A DNA stretch of 64,000 bases from Lentzea tibetensis (GTDB taxonomy: Bacteria; Actinomycetota; Actinomycetes; Mycobacteriales; Pseudonocardiaceae). A model generated the notes under the pieces. The model worked only from the letters and a program-made list of their open reading frames with translations, searched no databases and had not been told where the DNA came from. The DNA lies in NCBI RefSeq assembly GCF_007845675.1, contig NZ_VOBR01000001.1, forward strand, positions 372,001-436,000, read 5' to 3'. How positions within the stretch are numbered: position 1 is the stretch's first letter; every line of letters begins with the position of its first letter. Below, piece after piece: positions 9,801 through 16,316 of the stretch. Made by a program: the position numbers and the translations under genes.

Positions 9801-10325
9801 GACCCACACGAAGTAGCCGGCCGTCACGCCCTCGAACCGCAGGAACGTGCGCCTGCCGTCCCACTGCTGCGGCACCTCGAACGACCGCACGTAGGCGGCG
9901 GTCGGGTTGATGTCGCGCGGCACGTTCGGCGGGTTGTCCGGCCAGATCTCCTCGACCGTGTTCCGGAACATCGGGTGGTCGAGGCCGTCGGTCTGCAACG
10001 TGTGCGGGACGCGCACGGCCTGCCACGAGCGCACGTCGAAGTCCGGCTCGTAGAACCCGGTGGGCACCTGCTCCGGCAGATCGGACATGTGCACTCGCCA
10101 CTCGCCGTCCAGCGACGCGGTGTACGGAGTGCGCTCGTCACCGCGCAACGCCTGCTGCACGGAGGAGTAGGGACGCAACTCGGCGTGGTGCGGCTGCTGG
10201 CCCTCACCGGTCATCCTCGGGTCCTCGAGGTAGCGGTGGACGTCCAGCACCGGTGCCGCCTGCGCGCTCACCGCCTGGCCGAGAACCATCACAATTGACA
10301 GGGAAAACGCCACAATCGAACGCAC
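6810..10325 (-). CDS. Secreted GH2 beta-galactosidase with an internal LamG domain
   Basis: The 1171-residue protein has a signal peptide (cleavage near VSAQA/AP, residue 23-24). Next come the GH2 sugar-binding domain (about 65-235), the immunoglobulin-like domain (about 240-340), and the TIM barrel (340-575) with acid/base Glu454 (DTGNEAGLG) and nucleophile Glu519 (ILGEYAHAMGN). After the barrel comes a LamG/concanavalin-like insert (about 590-750: ALYFSGLDD...TIDDLRIFDRAV). The C-terminal LacZ small-chain domain (about 880-1165: WYGRGPVESYNDR) completes it. It hydrolyses terminal beta-galactosides outside the cell, and the LamG insert probably aids polysaccharide binding. It is the longest gene of the window and is complete. 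The sigma factor gene ends 78 bases upstream on the same strand. Confidence 0.93.
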   Translation of the reverse strand: MRSIVAFSLSIVMVLGQAVSAQAAPVLDVHRYLEDPRMTGEGQQPHHAELRPYSSVQQALRGDERTPYTASLDGEWRVHMSDLPEQVPTGFYEPDFDVRSWQAVRVPHTLQTDGLDHPMFRNTVEEIWPDNPPNVPRDINPTAAYVRSFEVPQQWDGRRTFLRFEGVTAGYFVWVNGRYAGFDQGGYTPAEFDVTNLLVPGRNRVALQVHRWGAGSYLEDYDQWRFSGIFRSVWMYSTPRDYIQDVAVTTQGSTLKAEVDVVGSGSVWAGLYDRNGRQVATAAGGPTLTMNVDNPLRWNDETPNLYTLVLRLGQHVTQEKVGFRDITIADRQLKIDGKRVLFKGVNRPETDPDHGRHQPRSRQQQDVKLMKQLHINAVRTAHYPSDPYFYDLADSQGLWIDDEMDVETHAHENCPQDCLADRPEWSDAFLERFVAMVERDKNHPSVFMWDTGNEAGLGAAHFRMAEWAKVNEPSRPLYHQPNKPSGDAPFAHVWGPRYPSPEKFATQVAQTTKPLILGEYAHAMGNALGNFREFWDIIRANPQAQGGFVWDWAEQNMRQRLRVLPASVLTHLTGKPEHVAGHSGKALYFSGLDDFVETYRDPKLDITGALTLDAWVKPARPWSNFTIVTKGNAYGLRMKDEKTLEFFAGKAVSAPVPADFFDRFHRVTGTYDGAQLRLYIDDQQVASAEWAGGIPSNAWPVNIGRNAETMREKYNGRMAHGTIDDLRIFDRAVPPAASGTPVYSVDFDRIVDRGTYLSHGVALAGVDGVVTSDRELQPETAQLAWVHQPLRFALQDRTLTVTSERVFAALDGELRWSLGSQRGSQPVRIGPGETLRVPVPSGSGLLTVEVWRDGAVYAHDQFQVGAAESFETPVALGAPVVEQAADAVVVRGPGFRYEIDKRTGGLRSMRARGVELLHDKGTALDVWRTPISNETADWGKAEHLDWRAVGLDKLRDTAQSVEVSGNTITVKSTAGSPDAAFVQTLTYVIDGAGTVRLAHSVEPTGKLRTLPYLPRMGVQVAVPDRFQRFAWYGRGPVESYNDRKDGTPTGVWRSTVDKQYVDYDSPQDNANHTDAKWALLTDGRTGGLLVTGANDVSVSRYDSLDRATYGFQKQRNDGWITLHADHAVTGVGDTPNPVREKYQVRADRSYSYQLTLRPLSPVEVLTGTPRF

Positions 10326-10403
10326 TGGGCACCCCGCACCACTCGCAGTTGCCCAAGAGCATGCTGAATCAAACGGAAACGCTCAAGAGCCAAGTGGCGT
10401 CAC

Positions 10404-10919
10404 TCAGCAGCCGAACCACTTGCGGAGCAGGCCCAGCGCGTAGTGCGACCTGGACTTCACGGTGCCGACCGGCAGTCCGAGCGCGGCCGCGGCCTCGCTG
10501 TCGCTGCGTCCGAGGAAGTAGAGCTCGGTCAGCACCCGCCGGTGGTCGGCGGACAGCTCGCCGAGCGCGCGGTGCAGCACGACCGAGTCGACGACGCCCT
10601 GCGCGTGGTCGCGCTGCACGGGCGTGGTCGCCACCGAGCCCGCCACCTCCGCGACCTCGACCGGCCGCACGGACCGGAAGCGGGCGTGGTCGATGATCAC
10701 GTTGCGCGCGACGGTCAGCAGCCAGCCGCGCGCAGAGCCCCTTCCCTCCTCGAAGGACTCGGGGTGCCGCCAGGCCCGCAGGAGGGTCTCCTGCACGACG
10801 TCCTCGGCGAAGCAACGGTCGCCGGTGGCTCTCCGCGCGTAGTTCAGCAGAACCCTTCCGTGCTCCTCGTAGAGAGCCTGGATGAAGGTGTCAGGCGGCC
10901 GTACGTCTAAACCGGACAT
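10404..10919 (-). CDS. ECF sigma factor, SigL/SigM-like
   Basis: The 171-residue protein has region 2 (LLNYARRATGDRCFAEDVVQETLLRAWRH...) and region 4 (LGELSADHRRVLTELYFLGRSDSEAAAALGLPVGTVKSRSHYALGLLRKW). It lacks any C-terminal extension. No zinc-finger anti-sigma gene follows; the downstream gene on the same strand is the beta-galactosidase, which it could help transcribe. GAGGGG lies six bases before the ATG. A promoter-like pair is present upstream (see separate entry). Confidence 0.9.
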   Translation of the reverse strand: MSGLDVRPPDTFIQALYEEHGRVLLNYARRATGDRCFAEDVVQETLLRAWRHPESFEEGRGSARGWLLTVARNVIIDHARFRSVRPVEVAEVAGSVATTPVQRDHAQGVVDSVVLHRALGELSADHRRVLTELYFLGRSDSEAAAALGLPVGTVKSRSHYALGLLRKWFGC

Positions 10920-10959
10920 CGGTTCGCCCCTCGGTTCCGCAGGAGGTGCTGGCGCCGCG

Positions 10960-10988
10960 AAGCTAATTCACAATTCGCCGTTTGACAA
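10960..10988 (-). promoter_or_regulatory. Predicted promoter of the SigL-like sigma gene
   Basis: On the minus strand TTGTCA (10988-10983) and TAGCTT (10965-10960) are separated by exactly 17 bases, about 40 bases before the ATG at 10919. The stretch is AT-rich against its surroundings. The call rests on sequence match alone. Confidence 0.45.
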
Positions 10989-11050
10989 CGCATGACCGCT
11001 GTCTTTCCGTTATCTGCCGTGGAACCCGTACGACTGCGGAGAGGCGGCGG

Positions 11051-11578
11051 GTGACGGACACTTGGCGCATGACGCGCCTCTCCGTGGCGACCTGGCCACC
11101 GCCCGGCGTCGTGCGCACGATCGCCCGGCTCGCCCGCCCGCCGCACCCGCTCGTGACCTGGTCCGATCCGGCGCAGTGGCTCGTGAAGCTGCGGCCGCTC
11201 GGCACCGTGCCCGACCGGCTCGTCCCGGAGCTGATTGAAGCGCTGCAAGGAGAACTCACCTTCGCCGAGCCCGCGCGGTGCGTGCTCGGCCCGGTGACGC
11301 GACGGCTCGGCGGGCAGTGGCTCGGCGTCCCCGTCGCCGGCCTGGACGACCTCTCGGCGGTCGTGTTCGACGCGACGGCCGGGATCGTGCCGGTCACGCA
11401 CCCGCAGCCGTTCGAGGCCGACGTGGTGATCGCACGCGGCAGGGTGCCGAAGGAGCTCGCGGGTGAAGCGGTGGAGGGTGAATGGCTCACCAACCGCGTC
11501 GCACTCGTTGCCGACCGATCAGCTCCCGGCCGTCCGAGGTTCGACGACCTGGCAGTTTTCGAGCTGACGCTTGACTGA
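11051..11578 (+). CDS. 2'-5' RNA ligase (LigT)-family protein lacking both HxT motifs
   Basis: The 175-residue protein follows the actinobacterial 2'-5' RNA ligase family from end to end: LSVATWPPP start, LRPLGTVPD, LGVPVAGLDDL and the second-lobe PFEADVVIARGR. Functional members carry two His-x-Thr motifs. Here the first is Leu44-Val-Lys46 (QWLVKLRPLG) and the second Asp124-Val-Val126. Both are gone, so phosphodiesterase or ligase activity is unlikely and it may be a binding-only descendant. GTG 11051 has GGAGAGG six bases upstream; ATG 11069 has no such site. Divergent from the sigma gene. Confidence 0.7.
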   Translation: MTDTWRMTRLSVATWPPPGVVRTIARLARPPHPLVTWSDPAQWLVKLRPLGTVPDRLVPELIEALQGELTFAEPARCVLGPVTRRLGGQWLGVPVAGLDDLSAVVFDATAGIVPVTHPQPFEADVVIARGRVPKELAGEAVEGEWLTNRVALVADRSAPGRPRFDDLAVFELTLD

Positions 11579-11582
11579 TTGT

Positions 11583-11595
11583 GTCAATTATTGAC
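11583..11595. promoter_or_regulatory. Short inverted repeat before the LPMO gene
   Basis: GTCAAT and ATTGAC form a perfect 6-bp dyad around a single T, just after the LigT-like stop codon in an AT-rich stretch. It could be an operator of the downstream secreted gene; no family is assigned. Confidence 0.3.
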
Positions 11596-11675
11596 CACTC
11601 ATTAACTAGTGACTTCATGTCGGAGACCTGTCAATACCCATGTGTATCTGATTCATGGGGCTTGGTATGTACTTC

Positions 11676-11705
11676 TTGTCACGGACTCGTCACGCCCGGT
11701 ATGGT
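11676..11705 (+). promoter_or_regulatory. Predicted promoter of the LPMO gene
   Basis: TTGTCA (11676-11681) and TATGGT (11700-11705) lie 18 bases apart, 60 bases before the ATG at 11766. The -10 hexamer overlaps the DasR-like operator, as expected for repression. Confidence 0.5.
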
Positions 11706-11715
11706 CTAGACCTGT
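11700..11715. promoter_or_regulatory. DasR-responsive element (dre)-like operator
   Basis: The site carries the palindromic core GGTCTAGACC (11703-11712) flanked by T on both sides. This matches the DasR operator known from Streptomyces chitin and N-acetylglucosamine genes. It overlaps the predicted -10 of the LPMO gene. DasR represses until glucosamine-6-phosphate releases it, so chitin breakdown products would induce this LPMO. The dasR gene is not in the window. Confidence 0.75.
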
Positions 11716-11765
11716 CCGCCGCCTGGTGACCCTGCAACGCTCCACCAAGGCAGAAGGAACCGCCC

Positions 11766-12281
11766 ATGAACTTCCGACGCAAGTTGACCGCGGCCCTGGC
11801 CGGTGTGCTCGTCGCGCCGTTGCTCGTGGTCGTCATGCCGACCAGCCCTGCGTCCGCGCACGGCTACGTGTCCTCGCCGGCCAGCAGGCAGGCGCAGTGC
11901 GCCCGCGGCCAGGTGTCGTGCGGCGACATCAAGTACGAGCCGCAGAGCGTTGAGGCCCCCAAGGGCTCCACGGCCTGCAACGGCGGCGGCTCCCGGTTCG
12001 CCGAGCTGAACAACGACGGCAAGGGGTGGAAGGTCGCCTCGGTCGGCCAGACGGCGACGTTCAACTGGACGTTCACCGCGCGGCACCGCACGGCGAACTA
12101 CGAGTACTTCGTGAACGGCCGGAAGGTCGCGACCTTCGACGGTGGCAACCAGCAGCCGCCGGCCACGGTCTCGCACAAGGTCAACCTCGGCGCCAAGGGC
12201 AAGCTGAAGGTGCTCGCGCGCTGGAACATCGGTGACACCGCGATGGCGTTCTACTCCTGCATCGACGTGCAGGCCAGCTAG
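11766..12281 (+). CDS. Secreted lytic polysaccharide monooxygenase (AA10/CBM33)
   Basis: The 171-residue precursor has a Sec signal ending SPASA. The mature protein starts at His32 (HGYVSSPASRQ), giving the N-terminal His of the copper histidine brace. The second brace His is His107 (FTARHRTANYEYF), and the axial aromatic is in MAFYSCIDV near the end. The length of about 140 residues fits a bare catalytic domain without a binding module. Such enzymes oxidatively cleave chitin or cellulose; the DasR-like operator in its promoter points to chitin. AGAAGGAACCGCC precedes the ATG. Its end overlaps the convergent propeller gene by four bases. Confidence 0.93.
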   Translation: MNFRRKLTAALAGVLVAPLLVVVMPTSPASAHGYVSSPASRQAQCARGQVSCGDIKYEPQSVEAPKGSTACNGGGSRFAELNNDGKGWKVASVGQTATFNWTFTARHRTANYEYFVNGRKVATFDGGNQQPPATVSHKVNLGAKGKLKVLARWNIGDTAMAFYSCIDVQAS

Positions 12282-13228
12282 TTGCTCGACCGCGTGGCCG
12301 GGATCGTTTCGTGGACGATCCCGGTCACGCGCAGCGTTCCGTCGTCCGCGAGCGAGAAAACCTGCAGCACACCGTTCGCGTCGACCGCGGCAGCGGGACG
12401 ACCGCGCGGCCCGATCTCGGTCCAGCCCGGCGCGTCGAGCCGCGCCAGGCCGAGCCCCTCCGCGCGGTTGGCGATCAGCGTCCCGGCGACCACGGTCACC
12501 GCGCCCTCGCCCGCACCGCCCAGGTTCTCGGTCACGCCGTCCGACACGCGCACCACGGTGCCGTCGGCGAGCCGGTAGTAGAGCTTCCCGTTCGACAGCG
12601 CGGGCGGACCGGCGGGCTCAGGCCCGTCCAGGTCGGCGATCCCGCCGCTCGTCCAGTGCTTGATCCTGCCGACGCCGTTGTCCACGGCGTACCCGAAGAC
12701 CTCGTCACCGCTGACCGCGAGCCCGTCGCGCACCCCGGTGCCACCGAGGTCCAACCAGCCGCCATCCCCCAGCACGAGTGCGCTCACTCCCCCGTGCGCG
12801 TTCCGCGCGACCACGCGCACCCGGCCGTCGGACCGCAGTGCCGCCACCGGGCTGCCCGCCTGCACGCCCAGCGACTCCCACGTCTGCGGGAAGCCGCCGT
12901 AGCGGTCGTTCTGCGCGATGGTGACGATCTCGCCGGTGTCCGCCCGGCGCGCGAACACCCGCAGCGTGCCGTCCGCCGTCGAGACCACGGACACCGCGGG
13001 CGCCAGCGGTCCCGGCGCGGAGAGCACGGCGGGCGGGGCGAACACCCCGTTCTCCTGCCACCAGGTCACGAGCTCGCCCTCGTGCACGGCGAACGCCTGC
13101 AACGACCCGTCCGCGTTCCGGCCGACCCAGTTCGCGCCCGGTTCGGCGACGACCTCGCCGGTCGCCGCGGCAACCGGCGAGCACACGGCGAGGACGAGCA
13201 GCAGCGCGAGGGCGATCGTCCGGGTCAT
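12278..13228 (-). CDS. Secreted beta-propeller-like repeat protein
   Basis: The 316-residue protein has a signal peptide (MTRTIALALLLVLAVCSPVAAA). Repeated blades follow, of the form DGxLxVFAR or GRVRVVARNAHG (near residues 40, 90 and 135, and again near 300), as in PLL/tectonin-like lectin propellers. No catalytic motif is seen. It may bind carbohydrate, which would fit its convergent LPMO neighbour. The function is inferred from repeats only. Confidence 0.65.
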   Translation of the reverse strand: MTRTIALALLLVLAVCSPVAAATGEVVAEPGANWVGRNADGSLQAFAVHEGELVTWWQENGVFAPPAVLSAPGPLAPAVSVVSTADGTLRVFARRADTGEIVTIAQNDRYGGFPQTWESLGVQAGSPVAALRSDGRVRVVARNAHGGVSALVLGDGGWLDLGGTGVRDGLAVSGDEVFGYAVDNGVGRIKHWTSGGIADLDGPEPAGPPALSNGKLYYRLADGTVVRVSDGVTENLGGAGEGAVTVVAGTLIANRAEGLGLARLDAPGWTEIGPRGRPAAAVDANGVLQVFSLADDGTLRVTGIVHETIPATRSSN

Positions 13229-13295
13229 GGTGCCAAAGCTAGGAGGCCGACCTCTAAATCCTCTGCAGGCCGGTTTACAGGCGTCCTGAATGGAC

Positions 13296-14078
13296 TCAGA
13301 CCCGGCGCTTGCCCGTGCGTCGCCCGCCGCCGCTCCAGAACACGACGCCCGCGGCCACCGCGATGATCACGAGCACGCCCGGCAGCCAGCCGGTGGCGTC
13401 GGACCGCTGACCGGCCTGACCCGTCTGACCTGGGGCTGGGAACTGGGGCGGTAGCTGCTGCGCCTGCTGCTGCTTGGCCGCATTGGACGACGCGGCGAGC
13501 TTCGCGACGGGGATCGCGGTGGTGTCGCTGAAGTCGACCATGCCGGTGGCCTCGATGACCGTGATGTGGTCGAGCACGACCTCCATGCAGCGCTTGGCGA
13601 AGTCGCGGATCAACGTGTTGCGCGTGCCCGTGCGCACCTCGGCGAGGAACTTGTAGACGGAGCCGTGCGCGGCGCGCAGCCGGTTCGCGAAGACGCGGTC
13701 GAACTCGACGCTGCGGGCCGGTGCCGCGGTCATCTCGCCGATCCAGCCCTGCTGGTCCGCGTTGGCCTCGGTGGGCAGCTCGACGTTGAGCGTCCGGCCG
13801 AGCTCCAGCACCTTCGCGTCCAGCTCGGTGTGCCCCTCGATGAGGTGTCTGCCCGCGTCCTTCACGAGCGGGTTGGCCGACTTCTCCAGGCCGAGGCGAC
13901 CGGCTGGTCCCTCCCAGAGCCCGGCGAGTCGCACCTTCACCAGCATGTCGCGACCGGCGGGCCCCATCGGCCCGAACGCGGTCGGTGTGAAGTCGGGGCC
14001 GAGGCCGGGCTGCGCCGCGGCCACCGGCGACAACAGGAGCACGAGTGCCAGTACGGCACCGGCTGTGCGGGTGAACAC
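13296..14078 (-). CDS. DUF4142-type exported protein with C-terminal membrane anchor
   Basis: The GTG at 14078, with AAGGGAG seven bases upstream, gives a protein of about 260 residues. A signal peptide is followed by a DUF4142-like all-helical domain (about 30-195: DMLVKVRLAGLWEGPAGRL...VKDAGRHLIEGHTELD...) with ferritin-like His/Glu residues. A Gln/Pro-rich linker follows. A final transmembrane helix (WLPGVLVIIAVAAGVVFW) with a Lys/Arg tail anchors it. Role unknown; relatives are small periplasmic or surface helical proteins. Confidence 0.7.
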   Translation of the reverse strand: MFTRTAGAVLALVLLLSPVAAAQPGLGPDFTPTAFGPMGPAGRDMLVKVRLAGLWEGPAGRLGLEKSANPLVKDAGRHLIEGHTELDAKVLELGRTLNVELPTEANADQQGWIGEMTAAPARSVEFDRVFANRLRAAHGSVYKFLAEVRTGTRNTLIRDFAKRCMEVVLDHITVIEATGMVDFSDTTAIPVAKLAASSNAAKQQQAQQLPPQFPAPGQTGQAGQRSDATGWLPGVLVIIAVAAGVVFWSGGGRRTGKRRV

Positions 14079-14180
14079 GTGGTCTCCCTTCGCGTCGAGG
14101 ACACTCCGGGGTACGGGCGGCACACCGTCCCGCGATCATTGCCCAGTGCAAGCGTTACCTTTTCGTGATCTGGGTAGGCT

Positions 14181-14654
14181 GTGCGCGTGACTCGATCCGT
14201 CAGCGACGTCGACGCGCTCACCGACGCGGTGCTGACCGCCTCCAAGCTGCTCGTAGCCGTCTCCGTCCGATCGATCGCCGCGGTCGAGGACACCATCACG
14301 CTCCCCCAGTTCCGGCTGCTCGTGGTGCTGGAGGGCCGCGGCTCGATGAAGCTGACGGCGCTCGCCGACCACCTGGGCGTCAACCCGTCGACGGCGACGC
14401 GGATGGTCGACCGGCTCGTCGCCGCGGACATGGTCGAGCGGCAGCCGAACCCGGAGTCGCGCCGCGAGGTCGTCATCGAGCTGACCGCGGAGGGCCTGCG
14501 CGTGGTGCGCGGCGTGTTCCGGCGGCGGCGCGCCGAGATCAGCCGGATCGTCGCGCGGATGCCCGAGTCGAAGCGGCGCGGTCTGGTCAACGCGCTCGTG
14601 GCGTTCACCGAGGCGGGCGGCGAGCCACCGGTCGACGATCTCAGCTGGCTCTGA
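14181..14654 (+). CDS. MarR-family transcriptional regulator
   Basis: The 157-residue protein has a winged helix: LPQFRLLVVLEGRGSMKLTALADHLGVNPSTATRMVDRLVAADMVER is followed by the wing PNPESRREVVIELTAEG. GTG 14181 and GTG 14187 are both possible starts. It lies 73 bases upstream of hemA on the same strand, so it may regulate tetrapyrrole synthesis or be merely adjacent. The ligand is unknown. Confidence 0.88.
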   Translation: MRVTRSVSDVDALTDAVLTASKLLVAVSVRSIAAVEDTITLPQFRLLVVLEGRGSMKLTALADHLGVNPSTATRMVDRLVAADMVERQPNPESRREVVIELTAEGLRVVRGVFRRRRAEISRIVARMPESKRRGLVNALVAFTEAGGEPPVDDLSWL

Positions 14655-14727
14655 CCGGGCTCTCGCCCGTGCCGCCCGGCGGAACGCGTGGTGGTGGAAC
14701 GAGAGCGGGGCCGCGAAAACTGGACGC

Positions 14728-15951
14728 ATGAACCTGCTGGTCGTCGGCGTCTCGCACCGCACAGCCCCGGTTTCACTGCTGGAACGGATCGCCGTGCGAC
14801 CGGACGACCTGGTCCTGTCGGGTCACGTCCGCGAGGCGATGGTGCTGTCGACGTGCAACCGCGTGGAGATCGTCGCGGCGGTCAACGGGTTCCACGGCGC
14901 GCTCGCCGAGATCGGCGGGCTGCTCGCCGCACAAGCCGGTATGGACGTGCAGGACCTCGCCGAGCACCTCACCGTCTCCTACGACGACGAGGCGGTGCGG
15001 CACGTCTTCCGCGTCGCATCAGGACTCGACTCGATGGTCGTCGGCGAGGCGCAGATCCAGGGCCAGCTCAGGGACGCCTACGCGCGGGCGGCGGACACCG
15101 TCGGGAGCACGCTGCACGAGCTGGTGCAGCAGGCGCTGAAGACCGGCAAGCGGGTGCGCACCGAGACCCGCGTCGACGAGGCGGGCCGCAGCGTGGTCAC
15201 CGCGGCGCTCGAGCTCGGACTCGCGCAGTCGGGCATCACGCCGCGCCGGGGACTCGTCGTCGGCACCGGCGCGATGGGCAGGCTCGCGCTCGCGACGCTG
15301 CGCCGCGCGGGCATCGGCGAGCTGATGGTCGCCGGGCGCACGCCCGAGCGGATCGCCGCGGACCACGAGGCGGTCGCCGTGCCGCTGTCCGAACTGCACG
15401 ACGCGCTGGACGAAGTGGACGTCGTCGTCTCCGCGACCGCGTCGCCCGGCGAGGTGATCACCCGCGTGCCCGCGCGGAGGATGCTGATCCTCGACCTCGC
15501 CGTGCCGCGCGACGTCGACCCGGCCGTCGCGGACGCGCCGGGCGTCACGCTGATCGACATGACGCGCCTCGGCGCCGCGCTCACGGACAGCGCGACCGAC
15601 GTCGCCGCCGCGGACGCGATCGTCGCCGAGGAGGTCGACGGCTACCTGCGGTGGCTGCGCGCGTCCGTGATCGCACCAACGGTCGCCACTCTCCGCAACC
15701 GGGCCGAGGACCTCGTCGGCACCGAGCTGGCCGCGTTGCGCAGGCGGCGCCCCGAGCTGACCGAGGACCAGCGCGCCGACGTCGCGCGCACCGTGCGGCG
15801 GGTCGTGCGGCAGCTGCTGCACCAGCCGACCGTGCGCGTGCGCGAGCTCGCCGCGGGACCGGACGGCGACCGGTACGCGTCCCTCATCCGGGAATTGTTC
15901 GATCCCGAATACAACACGAACGGGATCAAACGAGCGCTTGATTTACACTGA
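14728..15951 (+). CDS. hemA: Glutamyl-tRNA reductase
   Basis: The 407-residue enzyme makes glutamate-1-semialdehyde from glutamyl-tRNA, the first step of C5 tetrapyrrole synthesis. It has the N-terminal GVSHRTAPV and the catalytic Cys43 in LSTCNRVE. The signature GLDSMVVGEAQIQGQ is followed by the NADPH domain (GLVVGTGAMGRLAL; VVSATASPGEVI) and a helical dimerisation domain ending near RELFDPEYN. Unlike most actinobacterial hemA genes it is not followed by hemC, hemD or hemB. It may be a second copy, or the locus may be rearranged. Confidence 0.93.
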   Translation: MNLLVVGVSHRTAPVSLLERIAVRPDDLVLSGHVREAMVLSTCNRVEIVAAVNGFHGALAEIGGLLAAQAGMDVQDLAEHLTVSYDDEAVRHVFRVASGLDSMVVGEAQIQGQLRDAYARAADTVGSTLHELVQQALKTGKRVRTETRVDEAGRSVVTAALELGLAQSGITPRRGLVVGTGAMGRLALATLRRAGIGELMVAGRTPERIAADHEAVAVPLSELHDALDEVDVVVSATASPGEVITRVPARRMLILDLAVPRDVDPAVADAPGVTLIDMTRLGAALTDSATDVAAADAIVAEEVDGYLRWLRASVIAPTVATLRNRAEDLVGTELAALRRRRPELTEDQRADVARTVRRVVRQLLHQPTVRVRELAAGPDGDRYASLIRELFDPEYNTNGIKRALDLH

Positions 15952-16093
15952 ACCGGCCGAATTTCTGCGAATAATCGTCATGTCCACTTCTTGAACTGCT
16001 CCATTCGTACTACGCTCCGATCTGGTCCGGCCCAGGTCAACCACCCGAGCTCGGACCAGGACGTACTGGCGGCCGTATGGCGGGCGGTGACGC

Positions 16094-16312
16094 ATGAAAC
16101 GCGGTCCGAATGGCAGCAATGGCGACGAGCGGCTGACGGGTCTCACCGCAGTCGTGGCGTTGTTCGGATTCTTACTGTTCCTACCGCCGCTGCTGACCGC
16201 ATTCGACCGGGGAGCGCAGATCTTCAACGTCCCCGTCGTGTGGGCTTACCTCTTCGCGGCCTGGGCCGTCGTGATCGGGCTCGTCGCGCTGCTCGTCCGA
16301 CGGTCGGGTTGA
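16094..16312 (+). CDS. Small two-helix membrane protein before the symporter-kinase
   Basis: The 72-residue protein has two transmembrane helices (GLTAVVALFGFLLFLPPLLTAF and VVWAYLFAAWAVVIGLVALLV) and charged ends. It ends four bases before the symporter-kinase start, so the two are co-translated. Small proteins of this kind often accompany sodium/solute symporters and may act as an accessory subunit. Confidence 0.75.
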   Translation: MKRGPNGSNGDERLTGLTAVVALFGFLLFLPPLLTAFDRGAQIFNVPVVWAYLFAAWAVVIGLVALLVRRSG

Positions 16313-16316
16313 CGCG

